Part shown: positions 1 to 8,968 of the stretch, piece by piece
Layout: every line of letters starts with the position of its first letter
Numbering within the stretch: position 1 is the first letter of the stretch
NCBI RefSeq assembly: GCF_031656915.1
Contig: NZ_CP134227.1
Span: 558,001-622,000 of the forward strand
DNA from: Nocardioides marmorisolisilvae
GTDB taxonomy: Bacteria > Actinomycetota > Actinomycetes > Propionibacteriales > Nocardioidaceae
Direction of reading: 5' to 3'
Length of the DNA: 64,000 nucleotides
The notes under the pieces: model-generated
What the model was told of the DNA's origin: nothing
What the model saw: the letters and a program-made list of their open reading frames with translations, nothing else
Database searches by the model: none
Made by a program: the position numbers and the translations under genes

Positions 1-346
1 CGATCTCCCCCGCGAACTCGGCGGTGTCGACCTCGTGCACGCGGCCGGGGACGAGTCGCGCAGCGCTCGAGACCACCGCCTCCACGTCTCCGAGGTCGGC
101 GGTCACCTTGGCGGCGAACGCCGCGACGGACTCGGCGTCCGTCACGTCGAGCGCATGCGCGACCGCCGTACCGCCGGCGTATCGGATCTGATCGACGACC
201 TGCTCGCACTCGGTGGTCCGGCGCGCCCCGAGCGCGACCGGGAATCCGCGTGCCGCCAGGGCGACGGCAGTGGCCGACCCGATGCCCGAGGACGCGCCCG
301 CGACCACGGTGGGGCGCCGGTCCGGCTGTGGGAGCCGTCGACTCAT
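1..346 (-). CDS. Short-chain dehydrogenase/reductase (SDR), 3' part cut by window edge
   Basis: This is the N-terminal 115 codons of an SDR-family NAD(P)-dependent oxidoreductase; the rest lies beyond position 1. Near the start the glycine-rich Rossmann motif reads VVAGASSGIGSA, followed by an ALGARR segment and an acidic ALDVTDAE stretch, all as in classical SDRs. The catalytic Tyr-x-x-x-Lys lies outside the window, so activity cannot be judged. The ATG at 344-346 overlaps the stop of the upstream P450 gene (ATGA overlap), so the two are translationally coupled in a TetR-P450-SDR operon. It probably oxidises or reduces the alcohol/ketone product of the P450 step, which is inferred from context only. 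Confidence 0.85.
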   Translation of the reverse strand, partial: MSRRLPQPDRRPTVVAGASSGIGSATAVALAARGFPVALGARRTTECEQVVDQIRYAGGTAVAHALDVTDAESVAAFAAKVTADLGDVEAVVSSAARLVPGRVHEVDTAEFAGEI

Positions 347-1575
347 CGCGGCACCACCGAGATCGGCAGCTCGGCGAAGCCGCGGACGTTGGTCGAGTGC
401 ACCCGAACGGCTCGGTCGGCGTGGACATCGAAGGAGGAGAACCGACGGACAAACTCGGCGAGCACGACGCGCGCCTCGAGGCGGGCAAGGTTGGCGCCGA
501 GGCAGTAGTGCTTGCCGGCGCCGAAGCTGAGGATCTGGGACAGCTCGTCGCGGTCGCGGCGCACGTCGTAGCGGTTCGGGTCGGTGAACACGCGCTCGTC
601 TCGGTTGGCCGAGCCCACCAGCAGCAGCACCTTCGCTCCCCGGGGCGCCACCCGCCCGTGCAGCGACACGTCGGCACGCAGGTGCCGGGCCAGCATCTGG
701 CTGGAGGTGTCGTGACGCAGCGTCTCCTCCACCCATGGCACGACCATTCCTGCGGTGCCCGCGGTCGGGTCCGCGAAGACGTCACGCACCTGGTCCGGGC
801 GGGACCCGAGGTGGAAGAGCGCGTTGCCCAGCAGCTTGGTCGTCGTCTCGTTGCCCGCCACCACCATGAGGAACAGGAACGCAATGATCTCGTCATCGTC
901 CAGCCGGTCGCCGTCCAGCTCGGCGGCCAGCAGCGCCGAGGTCAGGTCGTCGGTCGGCTGCCTGCGCCGCTGCGCGATCATGTCGGCGTAGTAGCCGACG
1001 AGCTCCAGCGAGGCAGCCATCCCTGCCGGGGGCACATCCTGGAGGCCGTCCTCACGGTGCACGACGAGGTCGGCGAGCCGGCGCACCTCGGCACGGTCCG
1101 CCGGCGGCACGCCCATCATCTGCGAGATCACGTCCATCGGGAGGAGACCGGCAAGCTGGCTGATCCACTCCAGGTCGATGTCCTGTGCGAGAGCGGCGTC
1201 GAGGTAGGTCTCGGTGAGCCGCTGGATCTCCGGTTCCAGCTCGCGGACCCGGCGTGGGGTGAAGGCACGCGACACCAGTTTGCGCAGCCGGATCTGCCGG
1301 GGCGGATCCATCGCGAGGAACGACATCACCTTGTGCGCGTCGGGCGTCCAGGCGCTCTTGTCGATGGAGACACCCATCGCGTTGGAGAACACCTCGTCGT
1401 TTCGCAGAGCGGCTCCGACGTCCTCGTGGCGGGAGATCACCCATAGGTCGTACGCCGCGCTGTGGTGGAACGGGTCCTCGGTCCGTAGTCGCGCATAGAC
1501 CGGATAGGGATCCTCATGGAGGTGGTAGTCGTAGGGGTCGAAGACCAGCGGTGCGGAGGTTGCTGCGGTCGGCAT
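343..1575 (-). CDS. Cytochrome P450 (CYP123-like)
   Basis: This is a 410-residue soluble bacterial cytochrome P450 that would hydroxylate a hydrophobic substrate using electrons from a ferredoxin. The I-helix oxygen-activation motif AGNETTT lies at residues 240-246, the ExxR motif (E284 to R287, EETLR) follows, and the heme-ligand loop FGAGKHYCLG places the cysteine thiolate at C358. Length and the near-terminal HSTNVRGFAELPIS segment recall mycobacterial CYP123 as I remember it, and the TetR-P450-SDR gene order also matches that locus (Rv0767c-Rv0766c-Rv0765c). Only 2 nt separate it from the TetR gene upstream, and it overlaps the SDR downstream. The substrate is unknown; a sterol or lipid is plausible. 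Confidence 0.93.
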   Translation of the reverse strand: MPTAATSAPLVFDPYDYHLHEDPYPVYARLRTEDPFHHSAAYDLWVISRHEDVGAALRNDEVFSNAMGVSIDKSAWTPDAHKVMSFLAMDPPRQIRLRKLVSRAFTPRRVRELEPEIQRLTETYLDAALAQDIDLEWISQLAGLLPMDVISQMMGVPPADRAEVRRLADLVVHREDGLQDVPPAGMAASLELVGYYADMIAQRRRQPTDDLTSALLAAELDGDRLDDDEIIAFLFLMVVAGNETTTKLLGNALFHLGSRPDQVRDVFADPTAGTAGMVVPWVEETLRHDTSSQMLARHLRADVSLHGRVAPRGAKVLLLVGSANRDERVFTDPNRYDVRRDRDELSQILSFGAGKHYCLGANLARLEARVVLAEFVRRFSSFDVHADRAVRVHSTNVRGFAELPISVVPR

Positions 1576-1577
1576 GC

Positions 1578-2156
1578 TCAGTTGCCCCTCATGATCACTG
1601 CCACGACCGCGTCGAGGCGATCCGTCATCTCGTCGTAGGTCATCAAGCCCATCCCCGCCTGCAGCAGCGCACCGGAGAACGCCAGCACGAGGGTGTCGAC
1701 CACGTCCGGGTCCGCGCTATCACCGAGGGCTCGCTGGAACCGGCGCACGAACTCGGCGCCGATCCGCAGCCGGAGCCGGTCGACGTCCGGATCGCTGCCC
1801 AGCAGGGCCGGCGTCACCGCGGCCGCGAGGGCGGGCTCCTTGGCGATCTGTCTTGCCAGCGCGCGCACCTCGGCACGAACTCGATCGGTCTCGTCCCGTG
1901 CGGGTCGCGGCGCGGGGACGTCGAGGGTGACGTGCCGCCAGAACAGCTCGGCGTAGAGGTGGTTCTTCGAGGCCAGGTAGGTGTACGCCGTGGCCGGTGA
2001 CACGCCTGCTCGTTGGGCGACGGTCCGCACCGTCAGGGCCTCGTGGCCCACTGCTCTCAGCTCGTCCATCCCGGCAGCGAGCAACCGCTCGACCGTCTCC
2101 GCCTGGCGCGAGTTCAAGCCTCGCCGCGGAGATTCGCTGAGCACCTGACTGGACAT
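1578..2156 (-). CDS. TetR/AcrR family transcriptional regulator
   Basis: This is a 192-residue TetR-type repressor. The N-terminal helix-turn-helix lies at about residues 37-62 (LTVRTVAQRAGVSPATAYTY followed by LASKNHLY), and the helical C-terminal ligand-binding domain is variable. It is the first gene of the TetR-P450-SDR operon, so it probably controls that operon and perhaps the divergent oxidoreductase. A 7-2-7 inverted repeat (CTGGACA-N2-TGTCCAG, 2149-2164) sits directly over its ATG, a typical position for autorepression. A second, different palindrome lies 53 bp further upstream. The ligand is not predictable. Confidence 0.92.
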   Translation of the reverse strand: MSSQVLSESPRRGLNSRQAETVERLLAAGMDELRAVGHEALTVRTVAQRAGVSPATAYTYLASKNHLYAELFWRHVTLDVPAPRPARDETDRVRAEVRALARQIAKEPALAAAVTPALLGSDPDVDRLRLRIGAEFVRRFQRALGDSADPDVVDTLVLAFSGALLQAGMGLMTYDEMTDRLDAVVAVIMRGN

Positions 2157-2164
2157 CTGTCCAG
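2149..2164. promoter_or_regulatory. Inverted repeat over the TetR start codon, candidate autoregulatory operator
   Basis: CTGGACA, 2 nt, TGTCCAG: both 7-bp arms match perfectly, and the repeat overlaps the ATG of the TetR gene at 2154-2156. Repeats of this size and position are usual for operators of TetR-family repressors. That the local regulator binds it is an inference. Confidence 0.55.
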
Positions 2165-2209
2165 GTTAAGCGGCCAGGTGTGCCACGACAAGCCCTTCTG
2201 CCGATCTTC

Positions 2210-2223
2210 TAGAACGCGTTCTA
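2210..2223. promoter_or_regulatory. KstR-type palindromic operator TAGAACGCGTTCTA
   Basis: This is a perfect 14-bp palindrome in the 78-bp divergent region between the TetR gene and the F420-type oxidoreductase, ending 11 bp before the latter's ATG. It fits the published consensus TNNAACNNGTTNNA of KstR, the TetR-family repressor of cholesterol catabolism in mycobacteria and rhodococci. The local TetR protein does not look like KstR, so a KstR orthologue elsewhere in the genome is the likely binder. The sequence match is direct; the regulator is inferred. Confidence 0.6.
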
Positions 2224-2234
2224 TCGTTCGGTCC

Positions 2235-3083
2235 ATGCGCAACGGAATCGTCCTGTTCAGCTCTGATCGAGGCATTGCTCCAGCGGACCTCGCCCGAGCC
2301 GCCGAGGAACGCGGCTTCGACACCATCTATGTGCCCGAGCACACCCACATCCCGGTGCGTCGTGACGCGCTGCATCCGACCGGGGGCGAGCAGCTGCCAG
2401 ACGATCGCTACCTGCGCACGCTGGATCCATGGACGTCCCTGGCCACCTGCGCTGCGGTGACCCAGCGGATCGGGCTGTCGACCGCAGTCTGCCTGCCGGT
2501 GGAGTCGGACCCGATCACGCTCGCAAAGACGGTGGCCACCCTCGACCACCTCTCGGCCGGCCGCGTCACCATCGGCGCGGGATTCGGTTGGAACACCGAC
2601 GAGCTCGGTGACCACGGCGTTCCCGCCGATCGGCGCCGTACCGTGCTCAAGGAGTACCTCGAGGCGATGCGCGCGCTGTGGACCGAGGAGGAGGCGGCCT
2701 ACCACGGCGAGTTCGTGTCCTTCGGTCCGAGCTGGGCCTACCCCAAGCCACCGCAGGGCAGGGTCCCGGTCATCATCGGCGCGGGAGGCGGGCCGAAGAC
2801 GATGAGATGGATCGCCCGGCACGCCGACGGCTGGATGACCACCCCCATCGAGACCGACGTCGCCGCACGAGCAAAGCTGCTGCGCGAGGAGTGGGCCGAA
2901 GCGGGCCGGGAGGGGCAGCCCGACATCCGCGTCCTGGTGGCCAAGAAGCCCACGGCCGAGGACCACGCCGACTGGGCCGCAGCCGGGGCGTCCGAGCTGA
3001 TCTGGGGCGTGCCCGACGCCGACGAGTCCACGGTGCTTGCCCACCTGGACCGATTGTCCGCCCGCCTCGGCTCGGCCGGATAG
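2235..3083 (+). CDS. LLM class F420-dependent oxidoreductase
   Basis: This is a 282-residue luciferase-like monooxygenase fold (TIM barrel) of the type that uses coenzyme F420 in actinobacteria. Recognisable family segments are GFDTIYVPEHTHIP near the start, HLSAGRVTIGAGFGWN (about residues 106-121) with the conserved RVTIGAGFGWN turn, and a VPVIIGAGG stretch near residue 178 followed by ARHADGWM. The ATG at 2235 is chosen because the frame continues far upstream through the TetR gene without homology, while residue 1 here begins the first beta strand. It is divergent from the TetR-P450-SDR operon and has a KstR-type palindrome just before the start, with no obvious Shine-Dalgarno. The substrate is unknown; a lipid or steroid oxidoreductase would fit the neighbourhood. 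Confidence 0.88.
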   Translation: MRNGIVLFSSDRGIAPADLARAAEERGFDTIYVPEHTHIPVRRDALHPTGGEQLPDDRYLRTLDPWTSLATCAAVTQRIGLSTAVCLPVESDPITLAKTVATLDHLSAGRVTIGAGFGWNTDELGDHGVPADRRRTVLKEYLEAMRALWTEEEAAYHGEFVSFGPSWAYPKPPQGRVPVIIGAGGGPKTMRWIARHADGWMTTPIETDVAARAKLLREEWAEAGREGQPDIRVLVAKKPTAEDHADWAAAGASELIWGVPDADESTVLAHLDRLSARLGSAG

Positions 3084-3094
3084 GGCCGCAGACG

Positions 3095-4105
3095 TCAGGC
3101 GTCGATGTGGCTCATGTCGCCGTACCTGTTTCCGGCGACCGCACCGCGCGGCACGGCTCGCTCCACCGCCTCGAGGTCGTCCGGCGTCAGCTCGACCGCC
3201 AGTGCTCCGAGATTCTGCTCCAGGTAGCGCACCCGCCGGGTACCGGGGATCGGCACCACGCCGAGTCCCTCATCGCCCTGGGCGAGAACCCACGCGAGCG
3301 CCAGCTGGGCGGGCGTGCACCCCTTCTCGTCAGCCAGTCCGCGCACCCTCTCGACGAGCTCGAGGTTGGTGGCCAGGTTCTCGCCTTGGAACCGTGGGAA
3401 GGAGGCCGAGGCACGCCCGTCGCCCTGCTCGTGGCTGGCCCACTCCTGCTTGCCGGTGAGCATCCCCCGCCCGAGCGGCGAATACGGGACCAGGCCGATG
3501 CCGAGCTCGCGGATGGTCGGCAAGATCTCGTCCTCGAGGTCGCGGGTGAACAGTGAGTACTCGGTCTGCAGCGCCGTGATCGTGTGCTCCGCGTGGGCAC
3601 GACGAATCGTGGCGGCCGATGCCTCGGAGAGACCCAGGTGCCGGACCTTGCCCGCCTCGACGAGCTCCTTCATCGCGCCGGCGGTCTCCTCGATCGGCAC
3701 GGTCTTGTCGACGCGATGCTGGTAATACAGGTCGATGTGGTCGACACCGAGCCGCTGGAGCGATGCGTCGCAGGCCTTGCGCACGTAGTCGGGACTGCCG
3801 TTGATGCCGACCCGAGTTCCGTCCGGCAGCCGTTCGTTGCCGAACTTGGTTGCGAGCTGGACCTCGTCGCGACGGCCGGCGATGGCCTTGCCGACAAGCT
3901 GCTCGTTGGTGAACGGGCCGTACATGTCAGCGGTGTCGAGGAAGGTGACTCCGACATCGAGGGCGCGCTGGATGGTCTCGATGCCGCCACGCTCGTCGGG
4001 CGTGCCATAGAACTCCGACATGCCCATGCAGCCGAGGCCAAGTGCGGACACGGTGAGCGGCGCGGCGTTGCCGAGGACCGTCCGAGAAACCGAGGTGTTC
4101 GTCAT
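3095..4105 (-). CDS. Aldo/keto reductase
   Basis: This is a 336-residue NADPH-dependent aldo/keto reductase with a TIM-barrel fold. The catalytic tetrad is visible as Asp in DTADMYG, the Tyr of the same segment, Lys in ATKFG and His in DLYYQHR. The C-terminal cofactor-binding motif IPGTRR is present. The closest general match is the AKR13/YakC-like group of soluble bacterial reductases. It is divergent from the XRE regulator that starts at 4291, with 185 bp between them holding both promoters, and convergent with the F420-type enzyme 11 bp away. Regulation by the neighbouring XRE protein is likely but unproven, and the substrate is unknown. Confidence 0.92.
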   Translation of the reverse strand: MTNTSVSRTVLGNAAPLTVSALGLGCMGMSEFYGTPDERGGIETIQRALDVGVTFLDTADMYGPFTNEQLVGKAIAGRRDEVQLATKFGNERLPDGTRVGINGSPDYVRKACDASLQRLGVDHIDLYYQHRVDKTVPIEETAGAMKELVEAGKVRHLGLSEASAATIRRAHAEHTITALQTEYSLFTRDLEDEILPTIRELGIGLVPYSPLGRGMLTGKQEWASHEQGDGRASASFPRFQGENLATNLELVERVRGLADEKGCTPAQLALAWVLAQGDEGLGVVPIPGTRRVRYLEQNLGALAVELTPDDLEAVERAVPRGAVAGNRYGDMSHIDA

Positions 4106-4290
4106 GACGCTCAGTCAACTCCTCAGGCCAAGCCGCTGGGCCGCCCCACCCTCATCGACGACATCGACGCCGGCGTACGGCGTCCAGTGAGCAGACAGGC
4201 CCCCGAGCAGCGACCAGGACCGGTCCGCCCTTGCTGCGCCGGCCACGGCGACGCCGTGCATCTCCTCCTCGCAGGGAGTTGGATCGGGGG

Positions 4291-5133
4291 ATGTCCTCCA
4301 GCGAGCTCGGGACCCAGTTGCGGATGTGGCGCGACCGCCTCACACCGAGCGCGGTCGGGTTGCCGACCCAGCCACGACGTCGCGCGCCGGGGCTGCGGCG
4401 CGAGGAGGTAGCCCAGCTGGCCGGCCTCTCGGGTGACTACCTGGTGCGGTTGGAGCAGGGACGCGCTCGGCATCCGTCCGCCCAGGTGGTGCAGGCGCTG
4501 GCGCGGGCGCTGCGGTTCGATGACGAGGAGCGCGACCGGCTCTACCGGATGGCCGGGCAGCCGCCGCCCGGGTCGGACCTGATGGACCGGCACCTCTCGC
4601 CGAGCATTGCCAGGATCGTGGACCGGCTCGGCGAGATCCCGGTGACGGTGATCGATGCCGCGTGGCAGACCGTCGTACAGAACCGTGCGGCCGACGCCCT
4701 CTTCGGAGACGTCTCGGCCGAGACGGGACGCGGGCGCAACCGTGCCTGGCGAACCTTCATGGACGTCCCCGGCATGGGCCGCCTCGAGCCGCAGACCAGG
4801 TCGATGGTCGAGCGCGACGTCGTGGCCGACCTGCAGGCGGCGCTGATCCGGCTCCCGAAGGACCCCGACCTTGCCTCACTTGTGGCCGACCTACGCGCGC
4901 AGAGCCCGCGGTTCGCAGAGCTGTGGAGCACCACGCCCGCGCGGGTGCGAGGTGCGCAGCGCAAGACGCTCGAACATCCAGTCGTAGGGCGGATGACCGT
5001 CGACTGCGACGTACTGACCGTGCACGGCAGCGACCTGCAGATCGTCGTGTTCACCGCTGAGCCAGGGTCGCCCGACGCCGACGCCCTCGCGATGGCCATC
5101 GTCGTCGGGCTCCAGGACATGTCGGTGCCCTGA
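4291..5133 (+). CDS. XRE-family regulator with MmyB-like ligand-binding domain
   Basis: This is a 280-residue transcriptional regulator. The N-terminal XRE-type helix-turn-helix (about residues 18-75) contains PGLRREEVAQLAGLSGDYLV and LEQGRARHPS, the signature of the MmyB-like group common in actinobacteria. The rest is the MmyB-like domain, which includes the IDAAWQTVVQNRAADALFGD segment and is thought to bind a small fatty-acid-like ligand. The ATG at 4291 is preceded by TCGGGGG. An upstream in-frame ATG at 4231 would add 20 low-complexity residues and is rejected. Such regulators usually control an adjacent oxidoreductase; the divergent gene at 3095-4105 and the convergent one ending 13 bp downstream are both aldo/keto reductases. 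Confidence 0.92.
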   Translation: MSSSELGTQLRMWRDRLTPSAVGLPTQPRRRAPGLRREEVAQLAGLSGDYLVRLEQGRARHPSAQVVQALARALRFDDEERDRLYRMAGQPPPGSDLMDRHLSPSIARIVDRLGEIPVTVIDAAWQTVVQNRAADALFGDVSAETGRGRNRAWRTFMDVPGMGRLEPQTRSMVERDVVADLQAALIRLPKDPDLASLVADLRAQSPRFAELWSTTPARVRGAQRKTLEHPVVGRMTVDCDVLTVHGSDLQIVVFTAEPGSPDADALAMAIVVGLQDMSVP

Positions 5134-5146
5134 GTCGGTCAGTCAG

Positions 5147-6046
5147 TCAGTGGCCGACGTGCACGGGCTCGACCTTGTCGAGCGCGGTCAGGTCGTCGTC
5201 GTCCAGGGTGATGTCCAGGACGGCCATGTTCTGCTCGAGGTGGGCGATCGAGCTGGTGCCGGGGATCAGCAGGAGCTGGTCGTACTGCGCGAGCAGCCAG
5301 GCCAGCGCGATCTGGCTGGGGGACGCGCCGTGCCTCGTCGCGACCGCGCTGACATGTGGATCGGCGGCCAGCGCGTTGGGCCCGCCGCCTCCGAAGGCGG
5401 AGCCGAGCGGGAAGTACGGCACGTAGGGCACGCCGTGCTCGCGGCAGAGGTCGAGCACGGCCGAGTCCGAGCGGTCGAGGATGCTGAACGAGTTCTGCAC
5501 CTCCCCGATGCCTACGGACTCGATCGCGGTCCGCACCGTTGCTGCGGTGACGCTGGAGACGCCGATCATGCCGATCTTGCCCTCGTCGCGGAGCTCGGCG
5601 AGTGCGCCCAGCTGGTCGGCAAGCGGCGGGGATGGACGCTCGGGATCGTCGACCTCGAAGCGGCGAAGGTTCACCAGGTCGATCCGCTCGACGCACAGTG
5701 AACGGAGGTTCTGCTCGACCTGGGACTTCAGCTGGGCGGGCTCCGCGCCCGGCAACCAGCCGCCCTGCGCGTCGCGGGTGGCGCCCACCTTGGTCACCAG
5801 CCGCAGGTCCTCCGGGTAGGGGTGCAGTGCTTCACGGATCAGCTCGTTGACGACGTCGGGGCCGTAGAACTGGGCGGTGTCGATGTGGTCGACACCGAGC
5901 TCGACCGCCCGACGCAACACCGACCGCGCGCCCTCGGGATCAGCGGGTGGCCCGAAGACCCCGGGACCGGCGAGCTGCATCGCGCCGAAGCCGATGCGGC
6001 GGACGGGCTTGCCCGCGAGGAAGGACATCTGGGTGGAATCACTCAT
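5147..6046 (-). CDS. Aldo/keto reductase of the YdbC/PdxI (pyridoxal reductase) type
   Basis: This is a 299-residue aldo/keto reductase. The N-terminal segment GFGAMQLAGPGVFGPP is the hallmark I recall for E. coli YdbC, since named PdxI, which reduces pyridoxal to pyridoxine with NADPH. DTAQFYGP supplies the catalytic Asp and Tyr and TKVG the Lys. The usual histidine of the LYQxH motif is replaced (DLVNLRR), which as I remember is also the state in YdbC. The LIPGTSS cofactor loop is near residue 259. Vitamin B6 salvage is the best guess; another carbonyl substrate is possible. It converges with the XRE gene and is expressed alone. Confidence 0.88.
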   Translation of the reverse strand: MSDSTQMSFLAGKPVRRIGFGAMQLAGPGVFGPPADPEGARSVLRRAVELGVDHIDTAQFYGPDVVNELIREALHPYPEDLRLVTKVGATRDAQGGWLPGAEPAQLKSQVEQNLRSLCVERIDLVNLRRFEVDDPERPSPPLADQLGALAELRDEGKIGMIGVSSVTAATVRTAIESVGIGEVQNSFSILDRSDSAVLDLCREHGVPYVPYFPLGSAFGGGGPNALAADPHVSAVATRHGASPSQIALAWLLAQYDQLLLIPGTSSIAHLEQNMAVLDITLDDDDLTALDKVEPVHVGH

Positions 6047-6158
6047 GCCTCTACTGTGCGTCGGGCGCGATCACGGCACCAGTGGACGCCTTGTCATGGG
6101 AGTCGGAGTACCACCCTGCGAGGAGCGCCCCGCGAGGGCGACACGTGGCTTGTCCCGG

Positions 6159-6480
6159 TCATCGCCTGAGGGCTGCCACGTCGGGTGCGGTGATCGTGCC
6201 CAGCTGGATGCGGGCGCCGTACTCGTCGTGGACGCCCCAGATCTCGGCGAGTCGATCGCCCTCGGTCCGGTAGATGTGCGTTCATCTGGAGGTCGGCGCT
6301 CAAGCGCGCCGGTGTCGCTGCGTGGCGGGACTGCGGGCTCCTCGACCACCGGCCGCACGAAGCCCATCCCCTTCACCCATCCTTCGGCCAGCGCTGGCCG
6401 GCGGCGTCGACCATCTGCTTGAAGCCTTCGGCTCGGGCGAGATCCTGGGTGTCGCTGCGGCGCTGAACGTCTCGATCTGA
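6159..6480 (-). pseudogene. SnoaL-like polyketide/ester cyclase remnant
   Basis: No single open frame is left, but reading the minus strand through two frame changes gives a consistent SnoaL-like (NTF2-fold) series. It runs AEGFKQMVDAAGQRWP at 6380-6430, then an in-frame stop, a TGALERRPPDER segment near 6290-6320 corresponding to the conserved GTHxG...PPTGR part, and finally HIYRTEGDRLAEIWG ending at the stop 6159-6161. The order and spacing match the C-terminal half of the family. No intact start or N-terminal part was found. It is a decayed gene next to the tRNA-Leu accessory segment. The family assignment is by recognition of short motifs only. Confidence 0.5.
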
Positions 6481-6523
6481 AACGGCGCACCCCGGCGTGC
6501 CCCCCTGGTGCTCCCATGAGCAG

Positions 6524-6565
6524 AAAAGCGCTGTGGCCCCTGCTGCGTTTCAGGTCAGGGACCAC
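6524..6565 (-). terminator. Intrinsic terminator beyond the distal tRNA-Leu 3'-end repeat
   Basis: On the minus strand GTGGTCCCTG (6556-6565) pairs with CAGGGGCCAC (6533-6542), ten pairs with one G-U wobble and a 13-nt loop. A TTTT run follows at 6524-6527. It lies immediately beyond the duplicated tRNA 3' end at 6575-6596, where the original terminator of the tRNA-Leu gene would be expected before insertion of the accessory segment. Confidence 0.6.
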
Positions 6566-6574
6566 ATCGCGTTG

Positions 6575-6596
6575 GTGTCCGAGGGGGACTTGAACC
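6575..6596 (-). repeat. Distal duplicate of the tRNA-Leu 3' end (putative attachment site)
   Basis: The 22 nt here equal the last 23 nt (T-arm, acceptor 3' strand and discriminator) of the tRNA-Leu gene at 10021-10043, except for one G missing from a G run. The orientation is the same and no tRNA body is attached. This is the expected footprint of site-specific integration into a tRNA 3' end. No integrase gene remains between the copies. Confidence 0.7.
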
Positions 6597-6605
6597 AGAA
6601 GAATC

Positions 6606-6642
6606 CACGCTCAGAATCGCCACATCCGGGGTTCTGAGCGTG
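6606..6642. repeat. 11-bp perfect inverted repeat with 15-nt loop
   Basis: CACGCTCAGAA (6606-6616) and TTCTGAGCGTG (6632-6642) are exact reverse complements. It sits 10 bp inside the distal tRNA repeat. It has no T run, so it does not look like a normal terminator. It may be an integrase arm-type site, a recombination remnant or part of a lost gene; the function is unknown. Confidence 0.5.
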
Positions 6643-6758
6643 AAATCGTGCCCGCTGGATCCCGTTCGCCACCGTTGAAACGCGTGATGTGCCCCCACAG
6701 GGGTGCACCGACGATCGACTTGTTCGACGAGTCTATGTCTTGGATCCTTGGCCTAAGC

Positions 6759-6780
6759 TGTCGGCGGCGCTCGAAAATTG
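6759..6780 (+). repeat. IS21-family left terminal inverted repeat
   Basis: It begins TGTCGGCGGCGCTCGAAAATTG and matches the reverse complement of 8908-8929 at 20 of 22 positions. It is preceded directly by the target copy TAAGC. The subterminal repeat TGAAAAGTGAAC follows at 6795-6806, upstream of istA. Confidence 0.9.
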
Positions 6781-6822
6781 AACAGTTTCGGCGGTGAAAA
6801 GTGAACACTCAACGATTGGAGT

Positions 6823-8867
<2,045 letters not shown>

Positions 8868-8907
8868 ACTCACCCAAACCGTTCACTTTTCAGGCGCCGG
8901 AATCGAC

Positions 8908-8929
8908 CAGTTTTGGAGCGCCGCCGACA
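8908..8929 (-). repeat. IS21-family right terminal inverted repeat
   Basis: Read on the minus strand it begins TGTCGGCGGCGCTCCAAAACTG, matching the left end at 20 of 22 positions. It is followed on the plus strand by the second copy of the target duplication, TAAGC (8930-8934). The subterminal repeat lies at 8881-8892. Confidence 0.9.
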
Positions 8930-8968
8930 TAAGCCATCAGCGACGCCCCTCGGCCGCCACGGTCGTCC

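Noticed and set aside
250-1446. 398-codon plus-strand open frame opposite the P450 gene
   Set aside because: A GC-rich antisense shadow; no domain, His/Arg-rich composition, and the minus-strand P450 has full family motifs.
5134-5150. GTCA repeats between the XRE and aldo/keto reductase stop codons
   Set aside because: Only three tetranucleotide copies in a 13-bp intergenic gap, too short to call a feature.
5147-6046. Missing catalytic His in the second aldo/keto reductase as a sign of inactivation
   Set aside because: The same replacement is, as I recall, normal in YdbC/PdxI-type reductases, so it is a family trait.
6071-6565. 164-codon minus-strand open frame (MVPDLKRSRGH...)
   Set aside because: Arg/Pro-rich composition without a domain. 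Only a short piece matches the SnoaL-like remnant, which continues in other frames, so it is a decay product and not a gene.
6611-6808. 65-codon minus-strand frame at the island edge, considered as an integrase C-terminal remnant
   Set aside because: It contains no Arg-His-x-x-Arg or catalytic Tyr motif of tyrosine integrases, and part of it is the IS21 end.
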